A stretch of 64,000 nt of DNA from Candidatus Woesearchaeota archaeon (GCA_019322475.1 JAHWIN010000011.1:1-64000); one strand, 5' to 3'; shown: positions 41,029 to 49,968, counted from the stretch's first letter. Notes: generated by a model from the sequence alone, not told the origin. Made by a program: numbers and translations.

Positions 41029-41821
41029 TTTCCTCTGCCTTCTCGCATATTTTTCCTTCTACTATCCCAAGCTCTTCAAAATGCTTTGTGCTTGCTTTCA
41101 CCTTGACCAGCTGGTTAAGGGCGTCAAAGCAGGCTGATAGAAGGTTGCTTTTTGTCTTTGTCTGCCCTTTTGTTTTTGACCATATGTCCTTGATGCCTGC
41201 AAGCTTTAATACCTTTTGGCATTCGTTCTCTACCCTCAGCCCTGTCCCTTTTGGGGCAGGGATCAGCTCGATGACGCATGACCCGCATTTGCCTTTCACT
41301 GCAAAAGGGATTGTATGCGCCTCTTTGCACCCGCATTGCCATGACCCGCATCCTCTCCTTATCTTTATTATGTTTAGTTTGGACCTTCTTAGCGCTTTTT
41401 CTCTTGCAGGCACGGTTTCTTTGCTTTTCCCATATCCTAATCCTACATGGCCGTTATTGTCTCCCATAGCAGCAAATATGGCAAAATGGGGCTTGTTCCC
41501 TTCCTGGGTCTTTTTCTGTGTCTGCTTGAATATCCTTCTTTTTCCCCCTCCAAACTTCCCTTTTGACTGCCCTATCAATAAAAGGTCGGTTGACAGGTTA
41601 GGGAGCAGAACATCTATGATCTCAGCTTCCAGTACCTTAAGCCCTTTGTCCATTATCTCATCAATATCCTTTATTTCTTCATCCTTTACCTTCTGGCCCA
41701 GGCTTGTTTTTGGTTTCCATGCAGTCTTGTCAAATCCTCTCTTGTCCTTGATCTCCTGGACTATCTGTTTTTCTACGTTTCCTACTTTCTCTTGATTAGG
41801 TTTATTTTCTTCTTCAGGCAT
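41000..41821 (-). CDS. rps5: Small-subunit ribosomal protein uS5
   Basis: About 273 residues. The central region has the uS5 double-strand RNA-binding fold (QKKTQEGNKPHFAIFAAMGDNNGHVGLGYGKSKETVP in part) and the archaeal PFAVKGKCGSCVIELIPAPKGTGL. The frame is open to 41893 but the ATG at 41821, two bases after the uL18 stop codon, gives the family start; the longer form would overlap uL18 by 71 nt. The N-terminus is about 30 residues longer than usual and highly charged. Confidence 0.95.
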   Translation of the reverse strand: MPEEENKPNQEKVGNVEKQIVQEIKDKRGFDKTAWKPKTSLGQKVKDEEIKDIDEIMDKGLKVLEAEIIDVLLPNLSTDLLLIGQSKGKFGGGKRRIFKQTQKKTQEGNKPHFAIFAAMGDNNGHVGLGYGKSKETVPAREKALRRSKLNIIKIRRGCGSWQCGCKEAHTIPFAVKGKCGSCVIELIPAPKGTGLRVENECQKVLKLAGIKDIWSKTKGQTKTKSNLLSACFDALNQLVKVKASTKHFEELGIVEGKICEKAEENEQDSNSKG

Positions 41822-41822
41822 T

Positions 41823-42305
41823 TTATGCACCCATAATCTTGTTTTTTGTTTCTTCGAATTTATCTCCATTAAAATCCTTGATGTGTTTTCCATTTATCCT
41901 GTCATCTGCAGGAAGTATGCTTTTTGAATGGGGTATATTTATTTCTGCGTCAACACATCCTTTTAAAAGGGCATATATCCTTGAGCCCTTGACAGACTTT
42001 TGAAGCCCCATATCGAAGATAAGGTCCTTGATTCCTTTTTTCTTGGCTTTGCTTCCTATCAGCACCCCTACAAGATAGGCTGAAGGTATGTTCCCTTTGT
42101 TTCCTTCATATCCGTATTTTTTTAGCTCAGAGCTGTGCCCTGCCAATATTACCTTATCCCCGTTTTCACCGTATTCTGTTATCTGGGCTGATATGTTCTT
42201 CAGGCTTTTTCTTACTACAAGCCTGGGCTTATTTGAGGATAATATCCTTAGCCTTTTCCTATAATCTGTTTTTCCGTTCTTTTTTCTTTTAAAGCCCAGT
42301 TTCAT
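41823..42305 (-). CDS. rpl18: Large-subunit ribosomal protein uL18
   Basis: A 160-residue uL18 with RKKNGKTDYRKRLRILSSNKPRLVVRKS in its N-terminal part (5S rRNA-binding) and the SAYLVGVLIGSKAKKKGI segment. The start overlaps the eL19 stop by 4 nt. It helps load 5S rRNA onto the 50S subunit together with uL5. Confidence 0.97.
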   Translation of the reverse strand: MKLGFKRKKNGKTDYRKRLRILSSNKPRLVVRKSLKNISAQITEYGENGDKVILAGHSSELKKYGYEGNKGNIPSAYLVGVLIGSKAKKKGIKDLIFDMGLQKSVKGSRIYALLKGCVDAEINIPHSKSILPADDRINGKHIKDFNGDKFEETKNKIMGA

Positions 42306-42745
42306 TTTTTCATCATCTCTTCCAGATACAGCTTGATATGCCGTCTGCTCCTGAAAAATCCTCCTTTGGATCTTAGGTAAATATCCTTATAGGTTGCATT
42401 GTCGATTATTTTTTTCTCTTTCAGCTCCTTTAGCAGTTTCCTTTGGGACCTTATCTTGTTCATCCACTCCTTCTTTTTGGGTATCCTTGCCCCTCTGCTG
42501 CCCCTTATTGAGCCCATCCCTTTTTGTTTCCCTTTTCTTTTTTGCACAAGCCGCTTCCTGGCTCTTCCTCTTGAAACGCCCTTAACATGGACCTTGCTTA
42601 TGGCCTTGTCTTTTATAAGGCTTCTTATGTCTGCCTTGGTTATCGATTCCTTTATCTCCTCTAGCCTGTCCTGGTCTAATCTTATCCTCTTCTTAGAGCA
42701 TTTCAATATCTGGGCAGCCAGCCTTTTGCGCTTGTTTAGTTTCAT
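42302..42745 (-). CDS. rpl19e: Large-subunit ribosomal protein eL19
   Basis: A 147-residue eL19 with the typical LNKRKRLAAQILKCSKKRIRLDQ start, the SRGRARKRLVQKRKGKQKGMGSIRG basic stretch and the long C-terminal helix. Length and position between eL32 and uL18 are as in other archaea. Confidence 0.97.
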   Translation of the reverse strand: MKLNKRKRLAAQILKCSKKRIRLDQDRLEEIKESITKADIRSLIKDKAISKVHVKGVSRGRARKRLVQKRKGKQKGMGSIRGSRGARIPKKKEWMNKIRSQRKLLKELKEKKIIDNATYKDIYLRSKGGFFRSRRHIKLYLEEMMKK

Positions 42746-42762
42746 TTTTTATCGTTACGCCC

Positions 42763-43335
42763 TTAAATTTCCCTTTTTGTGAGAAGCTTGTCTTTCTCTT
42801 TCTTCTCATTTTCTTTCTTTTCTTCGTCGGTTAGCTTCTCCTCAAGTTTTTCTCCTTCCTTGCTTTTTTCCTCTTTCTTCTTTTTCTTCTTCTCTTCCTT
42901 GACCTTTTTATTATCAAGCCTGTTTTTTAGGCCCTCTTCCTTCCTTTTCAGGTACTCATCAGCATCAAGGTTTATTATCTTTATTCCATCTTCTTTTGCT
43001 TTTTTCAGCAGCATGATCTTGTTCTTAAGGTTGACGCATGAAGCTATGATTGCCCCTTCTTTCTCCTTATCTGCCCTGCTCAATTCCTCTTTATTGTGTA
43101 TTATCCTTATCTTTAGTCCCTCTCTGCTTAAGCCCCTTGTTCCTTTTGGGCCCCCATAGCCTGTAGAGACCTTTCTGGCATGGCCTTTTTTCTTCAGCCT
43201 TATCTTTGAATGAAGCCCCCTTGGCTTTACCCATCTCTTCTTAAGCCTTTTTTTATGGGCATCCTGCCTTATAAAGCTGGGCTTTTTAAGTTTCATGTTT
43301 TTTCTCACTTCCAACAGCCGGTTTATTTCGCTCAT
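42763..43335 (-). CDS. rpl32e: Large-subunit ribosomal protein eL32 with a charged tail
   Basis: A 190-residue protein. The eL32 core (KKPSFIRQDAHKKRLKKRW, RGLHSKIRLKK, GYGGPKGTRGL, and the ASCVNLKNKIMLLKKA segment) ends near residue 130. The rest is an uninterrupted Lys/Glu-rich tail. Similar charged tails are seen here on uS3, uL22, eL14 and the radA N-terminus, so they seem to be a trait of this genome. Confidence 0.95.
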   Translation of the reverse strand: MSEINRLLEVRKNMKLKKPSFIRQDAHKKRLKKRWVKPRGLHSKIRLKKKGHARKVSTGYGGPKGTRGLSREGLKIRIIHNKEELSRADKEKEGAIIASCVNLKNKIMLLKKAKEDGIKIINLDADEYLKRKEEGLKNRLDNKKVKEEKKKKKKEEKSKEGEKLEEKLTDEEKKENEKKEKDKLLTKREI

Positions 43336-43363
43336 TTTATCTTCACTGCATCTGCATGCCTTT

Positions 43364-43924
43364 TTATTCTATGGTCTTTTCCCCTTTAGAGGTTATATAG
43401 CATCCATCTTGGAATATCCTTCGGTCATATTTGGTTCTTTGAACCTTCTGTTCTATGTCAGCCGCAACCTGGCTTGCCAGCTCTTTATCAGGTGACCTTA
43501 CTATTATTATGTCCCCTTCAACCTTCACATCAGCCCCTTCCTTTATCTTAAGTATCCTTGGGATCTTCTCCCCGAAAAAATTCTTTATTATAAGCTCATC
43601 TCCTTTTACAGAAACGTTCATAGGAAAATGCCCCGAGCAGATCTTTAGCCTGTAATCATAGCTTTCATTTGCCCCCTTTAGCATGTTCTTTATATGGGCT
43701 CTGAATGTATTTACAAGCTTCTGCTCTCTTTTGGTGGATCTTAGCGCCTTTAGCACTATCTTGTTCCCTTCCTTGCTTATGCTTATCCTTGGATTAAAAA
43801 GCTTTTTGGAAGCCTCTCCGGCCTTCCCCTGTACCTTTACTAAAGGCCCGGCTACCTCAGCCTTGATCCCCTCTGGAATTTCTATCTCAGCCTTTATTTC
43901 CTTTTTTTCTTTGGCCATTTTCAT
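43364..43924 (-). CDS. rpl6: Large-subunit ribosomal protein uL6
   Basis: A 186-residue uL6 with its two repeated domains; IEIPEGIKAEVAGPLVKVQGKAG at the start and RTKYDRRIFQDGCYI near the end are typical for archaea. It sits at the sarcin-ricin loop region of the 50S subunit. Spacing to uS8 is 46 nt. Confidence 0.97.
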   Translation of the reverse strand: MKMAKEKKEIKAEIEIPEGIKAEVAGPLVKVQGKAGEASKKLFNPRISISKEGNKIVLKALRSTKREQKLVNTFRAHIKNMLKGANESYDYRLKICSGHFPMNVSVKGDELIIKNFFGEKIPRILKIKEGADVKVEGDIIIVRSPDKELASQVAADIEQKVQRTKYDRRIFQDGCYITSKGEKTIE

Positions 43925-43970
43925 CTGGTTTTGATCATCAGGTGCATATTTGTCTTGCAGCCCCCTGTTT

Positions 43971-44360
43971 TCAGTAGCAGTAAGCTATAAGTTTTCCTCC
44001 CAATCCTTTTTTCTTGGCTTCATTATGCATCATTATCCCTTTAGGCGTAGATACAAAGACTATCCCAAAATCCTTTGCAGGAAGATACCTTTTCTCGAAT
44101 TTTTCATAGCCGTCTTTCTTGACGCTGTATCTTGGCTTTATGGCGCCGCATTTGTTCAGCTTGCCTAGAAGATTGACATTTATCACGCTGCCTTTAGATG
44201 TTATAGTCTCTTCAAATGACCCTATGTACCCGTTTTCGTTCATTATCCTGAGCACTTCCTTGATTATCTTGGAGCAGGGCCGTATATTGCACTCTTTCTT
44301 TCCTATCTTCTCTAGGCTTAATATGGCCGATAAAGCCGTTGCTAATGTGTCATTCAGCAT
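43971..44360 (-). CDS. rps8: Small-subunit ribosomal protein uS8
   Basis: A 129-residue uS8 of the archaeal kind: DTLATALSAILSLEKIGKKEC, a central IKPRYSVKK, and the C-terminal GIVFVSTPKGIMMHNEAKKKGLGG. It binds 16S rRNA helix 21 and, in other organisms, its own operon mRNA. The start is 9 nt after the uS14 stop. Confidence 0.97.
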   Translation of the reverse strand: MLNDTLATALSAILSLEKIGKKECNIRPCSKIIKEVLRIMNENGYIGSFEETITSKGSVINVNLLGKLNKCGAIKPRYSVKKDGYEKFEKRYLPAKDFGIVFVSTPKGIMMHNEAKKKGLGGKLIAYCY

Positions 44361-44369
44361 TTTTTGACC

Positions 44370-44600
44370 TCAGTTATATTTTTTAAAGCTTAGTTTGGTA
44401 GCGATGTTTCTAAAGCATCTTCTGCATACGTTCAGGCTGTATTTGCCTATGTGCCCTCTTGGGCTTCCGCATATCCTGCAGTGTTTGGTGGTTGGCCCGA
44501 ATTTTCTTTCCTTGGGGGCATTATGCTTTAAAAATCTTTTAAGCTTGACAGGCTTTGCCTCCAGCTGCTTGAAGACTTTCCTATGGTCCGAATAAGTCAT
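44370..44600 (-). CDS. rps14: Small-subunit ribosomal protein uS14 (zinc-binding)
   Basis: A 76-residue uS14 with the zinc site CRICG and CRRCFR and the RGHIGKYSLNVC segment. It is longer at the N-terminus than the usual 50-55-residue archaeal protein by about 20 residues (SDHRKVFKQLEAKPVKLKRF), which has no in-frame internal start that would remove it. It lies directly after uL5. Confidence 0.95.
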   Translation of the reverse strand: MTYSDHRKVFKQLEAKPVKLKRFLKHNAPKERKFGPTTKHCRICGSPRGHIGKYSLNVCRRCFRNIATKLSFKKYN

Positions 44601-44602
44601 TA

Positions 44603-45112
44603 TTATTCACCTACCTCAACATTGAATTTTTTCTTCATGAACTCTATTGCCTCTTCTTTCTTTATCCTGTTCTTAGGGGCTATCTTTTTCCTCATTATCC
44701 TCCTTCTTTTTATCCTGAATCCGGGCCTTTCAAAAGTTACACAGGCCTCAAGCCCCATTATCCCTATCTTAGGGTCATACTTGACCCCCTGTATGTCTAT
44801 ATACTCATTGATTCCGAATGCTATGTTTCCTTCTTTGTCAAACTGCTTTATGCTTAGCTTATTCTCCTTAGCGTCCAATAGCTTGATAAGGGCCTCTTCA
44901 GCCTTTTTCCTTCTTAATGTAAGCTTGCACCCTATTGGTAGCCCTGGCCTCAATCCCCATCCGGGGATCCTTTTTTTTGTAAATGTTTTAACGGGGTCTA
45001 TCCCGGTTATCATCTTTAAGAGCAGCATGCCTTTCTCCAGCTTGGACTGGTCTTTTCCTGCCCCTATGTTAAGCGTAACCTTCTCTATCCGTATCTCTTT
45101 CATAACGTTCAT
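44603..45112 (-). CDS. rpl5: Large-subunit ribosomal protein uL5
   Basis: A 169-residue uL5 with IEKVTLNIGAGKDQSKLEKG, IPGWGLRPGLPIGCKLTLR and the FGINEYIDIQGVKYDPKIGIMG loop. It binds 5S rRNA with uL18. One base separates it from eS4. Confidence 0.97.
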   Translation of the reverse strand: MNVMKEIRIEKVTLNIGAGKDQSKLEKGMLLLKMITGIDPVKTFTKKRIPGWGLRPGLPIGCKLTLRRKKAEEALIKLLDAKENKLSIKQFDKEGNIAFGINEYIDIQGVKYDPKIGIMGLEACVTFERPGFRIKRRRIMRKKIAPKNRIKKEEAIEFMKKKFNVEVGE

Positions 45113-45113
45113 T

Positions 45114-45806
45114 TTATTCCTTTATTTTCAGTGAGATTGCGGGCTTGTCTTTTCCCACGACAAAAACATACTTTTTCAGGGTTTCTACCATATCTCCCTT
45201 TTCCCCTTTATAGATGACCTTGTTTAGTATGACATCCTCTATCTTCCCGATATCCCCTACGTGTTTCCCCCCTATAAGGTACACACAGCATCCTTTTTCA
45301 AGCTTTATGTGCTCCTTTATCTCATGTTTAGGGAGGCTGATGATTACAGTATCTCCTACCCTGTAGCTGTCTTTTTCTGTCAATATATTCTTTCCGTCAT
45401 AAAGGTTGAGCTGGACTTTCCCCCCTACCTTGGTCTTTCCGGTGATCCTGCAGGGTTTGATAGCAGATTCCTTCTTGTCTATTGGAATGATGCTGATCTT
45501 GCCTTTATCGAGCAGGGCCCTGAATCTCTCGTCGCTTTCCTTTACCTCTATAACATCCATAAGGCCTACAGGAAACTTTAGTTCATCCCTCCTGACCCCG
45601 TCTATTAGTACATTTTTCTCATGGAGCATCCTTTTTGCCTCTTTTGAGTTCTTGGCTGTTCCCAATATGTCTCTTATCACCAGCTTAAGCGGGAGCCCCA
45701 TGCTGATAGGGTGGGGTCCGGGGCACGCCTTTGTGACAAAAGTTACCCCCCTTTTTTTTATAGGCCATGATCTGGGGATTGCCAGCCTTTTTAGGTGTGA
45801 TTTCAT
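45114..45806 (-). CDS. rps4e: Small-subunit ribosomal protein eS4
   Basis: A 230-residue eS4 made of an S4-like RNA-binding region (HLKRLAIPRSWPIKKRG, GPHPISMGLPLKLVIRDILG) and a C-terminal KOW domain (CCVYLIGGKHVGDIGKI). Its start overlaps the uL24 stop by 4 nt. Confidence 0.97.
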   Translation of the reverse strand: MKSHLKRLAIPRSWPIKKRGVTFVTKACPGPHPISMGLPLKLVIRDILGTAKNSKEAKRMLHEKNVLIDGVRRDELKFPVGLMDVIEVKESDERFRALLDKGKISIIPIDKKESAIKPCRITGKTKVGGKVQLNLYDGKNILTEKDSYRVGDTVIISLPKHEIKEHIKLEKGCCVYLIGGKHVGDIGKIEDVILNKVIYKGEKGDMVETLKKYVFVVGKDKPAISLKIKE

Positions 45807-46222
45807 TTTTTCTCCTTTCTTCCCTCTGTTGTTTGGATCCCTCTTTTCCTGTCGATTATCTTCTGCCTCATCTTGTCATCAAGATTAAGCTCGGTTATCA
45901 TCAGGTTTGAAGGGTTGATCATATATGTTGTCTTGCTTCCCTCTTTCTTGCTTATCTCTATTCCGCTTATCCTTGCTTTCCCTTTCTTTAGGTCGACTTT
46001 TTCTACGTTCCCTCTGTGTTTCTTGAACTGGCCCCTCATCACCTTTACCTTGTCGCCTTTTTTTAGCCCCAGGCTCCTGATCTTATACTTCTTTATGAGC
46101 TCCTTTGAAAGATGGGAATGGGCAAACTTCTGTTTTATGTGCAGGGGAGCATTATACCTGTATTTCCTTTGCTTCCTTACCTGCTTGCTGCTTTTCCACT
46201 TGGCTGAAAATTTTTTCTTCAT
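45803..46222 (-). CDS. rpl24: Large-subunit ribosomal protein uL24
   Basis: About 139 residues with KKFSAKWKSSKQVRKQRKYRYNAP at the start and the KOW motif LKKGDKVKVMRGQFKKHRGNVEKV. The frame is open to 46261, but the ATG at 46222 overlaps the uL14 stop by one base (TAATG) and gives the family start. It initiates 50S assembly together with other early proteins. Confidence 0.95.
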   Translation of the reverse strand: MKKKFSAKWKSSKQVRKQRKYRYNAPLHIKQKFAHSHLSKELIKKYKIRSLGLKKGDKVKVMRGQFKKHRGNVEKVDLKKGKARISGIEISKKEGSKTTYMINPSNLMITELNLDDKMRQKIIDRKRGIQTTEGRKEKK

Positions 46223-46623
46223 TATACCACTATCCTTGCCATCTTGGCTACACCGGGCCACCTTTCAGTGGCCTCTTTCGCTATTGGCCCCTTGAATATG
46301 GTCCCTTTGGGGTTTCCTTTCTCGTCCTTAAGTACGACTGCTGAATTATCCTCAAATTTTACGCTCATCCCATCCGGCCTTTTATACTCTTTTTTTTGCC
46401 TTACTATGACTGCCAGGACGGTCTGTTTTCTCATCTCAGGCTTCCCTCTGACTACAGATGCAAGTATCAGGTCTCCTACGCCTGCAGCCTGAAGCCTCCC
46501 CTTTACTGTCTTGTTCCTGTATACGCTGCAGACCTTTATTACTTTAGCTCCTGAATTGTCGCATGTGCTTACTTTCGCCCCTAATGGAAGGGCCCTAGTT
46601 ACTTTCGCTTTTACCGCTTGCAT
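46222..46623 (-). CDS. rpl14: Large-subunit ribosomal protein uL14
   Basis: A 133-residue uL14: STCDNSGAKVIKVCSVY, RLQAAGVGDLILASVVRGKPEMRKQ and EKGNPKGTIFKGPIAKE are all family-typical. It overlaps the end of uS17 by 29 nt because uS17 has a charged tail here. Confidence 0.97.
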   Translation of the reverse strand: MQAVKAKVTRALPLGAKVSTCDNSGAKVIKVCSVYRNKTVKGRLQAAGVGDLILASVVRGKPEMRKQTVLAVIVRQKKEYKRPDGMSVKFEDNSAVVLKDEKGNPKGTIFKGPIAKEATERWPGVAKMARIVV

Positions 46624-47041
46624 CTTCTGCCTTCAACTCTTCCTTTTCTGTTTTTCTTGTTTTGCCCTCTTCCAGGGACTCTATCCTTTCCTCAAATCCT
46701 TTCTCTTTACCGAGGTTTTCTATTATCACAAAATTCTTTGTTTTGCTTAATGGCCTGCATTCAGATATCCTGACTATGTCCCCTTTCTTTGCATTTATGC
46801 ACGAGGGATTATGCGCTTTTAGCCTGGTCCTTCTTTTTTCATACCTTTCATACTTGGGGATATAAGCCTGCCTTATGAACTCTATCGTTGCAGTCTTTTG
46901 CATCTTTGTGGATATTATGACTCCTGTTAATATCTTTCCTCGGCATTTTAGGCTGCCGTGGAATGGACATCCTTTATCCTTGCATTCCTTTGCATTTCCG
47001 GATTTTACTTTTATGCCTATATTCTTGCTCTTTCTTTCCAT
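46595..47041 (-). CDS. rps17: Small-subunit ribosomal protein uS17 with a charged tail
   Basis: A 148-residue protein. The uS17 core spans about residues 5-113 (FHGSLKCRGKILTGVIIS, RYEKRRTRLKAHNPSCINAKKGDIVRISECRPLSKTKNFVII in parts), and the last 35 residues form a Lys/Glu tail. In many archaea the gene for RNase P protein p29 lies between aIF1 and uS17; here only 14 nt separate them. Confidence 0.95.
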   Translation of the reverse strand: MERKSKNIGIKVKSGNAKECKDKGCPFHGSLKCRGKILTGVIISTKMQKTATIEFIRQAYIPKYERYEKRRTRLKAHNPSCINAKKGDIVRISECRPLSKTKNFVIIENLGKEKGFEERIESLEEGKTRKTEKEELKAEDASGKSESN

Positions 47042-47055
47042 TTTTTCCTCATGCT

Positions 47056-47364
47056 TTACATAATCTCTATGGTCTCTGGTGCAAAACCAGACTGGATAAG
47101 CATCTCTTTGACCTTCTGCTTATGGTCTCCTTGCAGCTCTATCTTTCCGTCTTTTGCTGTTCCGCCGCAAGCAAATTGTGTTTTTAGCTTTTTAGCCAGC
47201 CCCTTTAGGTTGATCTCTTTCTGATCTATGCCTTCAACGACAGTGCTTATCTTGTTGAACTTTTTCTTCACTGCTTTCACGATTATCTTCTGGCTTTCTT
47301 TCGCTATCGTTTCACAGACGCAAAGCTCTTTTGGTAATCCGCACTTGGTGCATATTTCGCTCAT
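47056..47364 (-). CDS. Translation initiation factor aIF1 (SUI1)
   Basis: A 102-residue SUI1 protein: [51 protein letters not shown] in overlapping parts is the conserved core that monitors start-codon selection on the 30S subunit. An N-terminal [13 protein letters not shown] motif may bind zinc, as in many archaeal aIF1. Its start overlaps the uL29 stop by 4 nt. Confidence 0.95.
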   Translation of the reverse strand: MSEICTKCGLPKELCVCETIAKESQKIIVKAVKKKFNKISTVVEGIDQKEINLKGLAKKLKTQFACGGTAKDGKIELQGDHKQKVKEMLIQSGFAPETIEIM

Positions 47365-47570
47365 GTTTTGTTATCTGCCTCCGGTTTTTTTTCATTTAAT
47401 ATCGTTAATATCCTTGCGATGTTCTTTTTTATCTGTTTGGCCTGGCCGGGGCTTTTAGGGGTCGTTCCTGTCGCTATCTGGGCATTTAGCTTGATGAGCT
47501 CTTTCCTTAGTTCTGCCAGCTTAGCTTCAAGGTCCTCCTTACCCATTGACCTTAGTTCCTTTATCTTCAT
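47361..47570 (-). CDS. rpl29: Large-subunit ribosomal protein uL29
   Basis: About 69 residues from the ATG at 47570: [20 protein letters not shown] matches uL29 starts, and the second helix ends before [18 protein letters not shown]. The frame extends to 47678 only as the Lys/Arg-rich alternative reading of the uS3 tail, so the longer form is rejected. It overlaps uS3 by 32 nt. Confidence 0.95.
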   Translation of the reverse strand: MKIKELRSMGKEDLEAKLAELRKELIKLNAQIATGTTPKSPGQAKQIKKNIARILTILNEKKPEADNKT

Positions 47571-48306
47571 CCTTTTTCTCCCCTTTCTTCTTTTTATTCT
47601 CTTTTGGTTCTTCCTTCTTTTCCTTTTGGCTTTCTTTCTTCTTTTTGGTTTTACCCTCTTCTTTTGCGCTTTCCGCATCTTCTTCTGTTTCTTCTATTCT
47701 CTCTTCTTTCTCGTCTAGTACGTCTATATTGTCAGGAAGCTTGATATCAGGGGGCATTATGGATATCTTTATCCCTACGATGCCCGACTTCAGTTGTGCT
47801 ACAGCATAAGCCTTGTGGACGCCTTCTATGGATATGTCTCCGCATTTCCTAAGATACCCTGAATAAAACCTCCAGTTCTTAGCCCTTGAGCTTGGTATCT
47901 TTCCGCTTAGTATTATCTCTATCCCCAGAGCCCCGGAACCCATGACCTCGGTCATTACCTTATGGCCTATCCCTTTAAAGTTCTTTGTTCCGAACCTCTC
48001 AAGGTATGATGCGATGTTCTCAGCCATTATAGAGGCGTTAAGCCCCCTGTTTTCTACCTCAGAGATCTCTATCTGGGGGTTCTCCAGCTCAAATCTCTTC
48101 TTCAATGTTTTTGTAAGCAGCTTTATGTTCTGGCCTTTTCTTCCTACCACAAGGCCGGGCCTTGAAGAGTATACAACAACCTTTTCTCCCAACGGTGTTT
48201 TTTGTACCTTTACATGGCTTAGCCCAGCATTTTTTAGGCCGCTTTTTACATATTCCTGTATCTGGAATTCCTTTATCTTTTCAGTCACAAATTTTCTTTC
48301 TATCAT
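47539..48306 (-). CDS. rps3: Small-subunit ribosomal protein uS3 with a charged tail
   Basis: A 255-residue protein. The KH domain (VVVYSSRPGLVVGRKGQNIKLL) and the C-terminal uS3 domain (ALGIEIILSGKIPSSRAKNWRFYSGYL in part) are intact to about residue 195. The last 60 residues are a Lys/Glu-rich tail overlapping the uL29 start. It forms part of the mRNA entry channel. Its start overlaps the uL22 stop by 4 nt. Confidence 0.97.
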   Translation of the reverse strand: MIERKFVTEKIKEFQIQEYVKSGLKNAGLSHVKVQKTPLGEKVVVYSSRPGLVVGRKGQNIKLLTKTLKKRFELENPQIEISEVENRGLNASIMAENIASYLERFGTKNFKGIGHKVMTEVMGSGALGIEIILSGKIPSSRAKNWRFYSGYLRKCGDISIEGVHKAYAVAQLKSGIVGIKISIMPPDIKLPDNIDVLDEKEERIEETEEDAESAKEEGKTKKKKESQKEKKEEPKENKKKKGEKKDEDKGTKVNG

Positions 48307-48839
48307 TTTTTGCCCTTTTTTCCTGCATCCTTCTGTTTTTTAGGCTCTTTTTTGGGAGCTTCCTTGTTTTTTTCTTTCTTTCCTTTTTCTTTTGCCTTTT
48401 TGTTTTCTGATTCCTGGACTATTATCTCTATATGCGTCCTCTTGGCTTTCCTCCTCCTTTGCCTTCCGTAACGCCATGGCCTGCTTGCCAGCTGCGCATT
48501 TATGTGCGGGATATAAAGGTCAGAGGTGTTGATTCCCTTGAACTGGGCATTGGCCTCTGCACATTCTATTAGCTTAAGGATCTCAATCGAAGCGTTTTTA
48601 GGGTATCTCCCGGGCCCCATCCCTTTCTTGTGGCTCAGGTCTCTTTTGAACCTCTTGAACTCGATTGCCTCTTTCCCGGCTATGACATTCTTTAATATCT
48701 CTTTTGCCCTGCCGGTTTTCTTGTTCCTTATCAGGTTGCATATCTCTACGCTGAACTTTGTGGATATGGGGATAGACCTCCCTACCGCTCTGGCCATGTT
48801 CTCCTTGTCATATTTTTTGGTTGAATATTTATATGCCAT
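48303..48839 (-). CDS. rpl22: Large-subunit ribosomal protein uL22
   Basis: A 178-residue uL22 with GRSIPISTKFSVEICNLIRNKKTGRAKEIL and the HKKGMGPGRYPKNAS and RRKAKRTHIEIIV signatures, followed by a Lys-rich tail of about 30 residues. It lines the peptide exit tunnel. Four bases separate it from uS19. Confidence 0.97.
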   Translation of the reverse strand: MAYKYSTKKYDKENMARAVGRSIPISTKFSVEICNLIRNKKTGRAKEILKNVIAGKEAIEFKRFKRDLSHKKGMGPGRYPKNASIEILKLIECAEANAQFKGINTSDLYIPHINAQLASRPWRYGRQRRRKAKRTHIEIIVQESENKKAKEKGKKEKNKEAPKKEPKKQKDAGKKGKK

Positions 48840-48843
48840 GTTT

Positions 48844-49227
48844 CTATTTCACCGATAATGCAGATGAGCTTCTTGTAGCGCCTATTCCTGGAGCAGAATG
48901 CTCTACTTTTCCTCTTGTTATTACAAACTCCCCTAGGTGGTGCCCTATCATCTCTTCCTGGATCATCACAGGGGAAAATGTTTTTCCGTTATGGATCCCT
49001 ATGTTGGTCCCTACCATCTCAGGAAGTATTATCATGTCCTTGCAGTGGGTCTCTATATTCCTCTTATTGGATCTTATCCTCTTTAGTAATATCTTCTGCT
49101 GGTCGCTGAATCCCCTCTTCAGGCTTCTCCTTGCCCTTGAAGGCAGCAAAGGCATGAGCTCATTTAGGCTCATCGCTTTTAGTTCATCCAGCGTTTTTCC
49201 CTTGTAATTGAATTCTTTCTTTGCCAT
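48844..49227 (-). CDS. rps19: Small-subunit ribosomal protein uS19
   Basis: A 127-residue uS19: [26 protein letters not shown] and [29 protein letters not shown] are the expected archaeal C-terminal signatures. The N-terminal part ([15 protein letters not shown]) is the archaeal extension. Confidence 0.97.
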   Translation of the reverse strand: MAKKEFNYKGKTLDELKAMSLNELMPLLPSRARRSLKRGFSDQQKILLKRIRSNKRNIETHCKDMIILPEMVGTNIGIHNGKTFSPVMIQEEMIGHHLGEFVITRGKVEHSAPGIGATRSSSALSVK

Positions 49228-49251
49228 TTTTATGTATTACCTCTATAAGCC

Positions 49252-49968
49252 TTATCTTTTCTTCCTTCCTGTCCTCCTGGCAGCTATCTTTCCAACCTTC
49301 CTTCCAGGTGGAGCGTCCCTTGATACGGTAGAGGCCTTTCCTTTGCTGCATGTGCTGGATCCTCCGAAAGGATGTGAAACAGCGTTCATGGCAACACCGC
49401 ATACCTTGGGGTATTTTTTGTTTCTCGCCTTCATGGCATAATGCTTGAATCCTGCTTTTAGGAATGGCTTGTCTTTTTTTCCGGATCCTGCTATCTCTCC
49501 GATAGTGGCCCTGCACTTTGGGTTGAATCTCCCTTCCTTTTTAGAGGGCAGCAATATGATTACCTTATCCCTCATCTTGGATACTACCTTTGCAGAAGCG
49601 CCCGATGACCTTACGAATTTGCCGCCGTCTCCTGGCTGGTTTTCTATATTATATACTCTTGTCCCTTCAGGGATGTCCTTTAAGAAGAGAACATTCCCTT
49701 TTTTGACAGCAGCTCCTTCTCCCATCTCTATCTCGCTCCCTACCCTTATGCCGTCTGGAGCCTGCAGCAGCCTTTTGTTTCCGTCTTCATACATTACATC
49801 TGCTAAAGGGGCGCTATGCCCGGGGCAGTGGATTATATCTACGACCTTGCCTTTGCAGCGTTCTTCCTGATATGCTCCGTAAGTGGCTTTTCCTTTGTAC
49901 CTGAAGCTTGGAGCCCTGTAAGTAGGCGATCCTTTTCCTCGTTTTTGCTGGATTAGGTTTTTTCCCAT
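49252..49968 (-). CDS. rpl2: Large-subunit ribosomal protein uL2
   Basis: A 238-residue uL2 with QQKRGKGSPTYRAPSFRYKG at the start, DIIHCPGHSAPLADV, and the peptidyl-transferase-proximal VCGVAMNAVSHPFGGS loop including the conserved His. It is essential for peptidyl transfer. It lies between uL23 and uS19 as usual. Confidence 0.97.
   Translation of the reverse strand: MGKNLIQQKRGKGSPTYRAPSFRYKGKATYGAYQEERCKGKVVDIIHCPGHSAPLADVMYEDGNKRLLQAPDGIRVGSEIEMGEGAAVKKGNVLFLKDIPEGTRVYNIENQPGDGGKFVRSSGASAKVVSKMRDKVIILLPSKKEGRFNPKCRATIGEIAGSGKKDKPFLKAGFKHYAMKARNKKYPKVCGVAMNAVSHPFGGSSTCSKGKASTVSRDAPPGRKVGKIAARRTGRKKR

Noticed and set aside
47571..47678. Extended N-terminus for uL29 made of almost only Lys and Arg
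   Set aside because: It is the alternative reading of the Lys/Glu tail of uS3; the family start and normal length fit the ATG at 47570.
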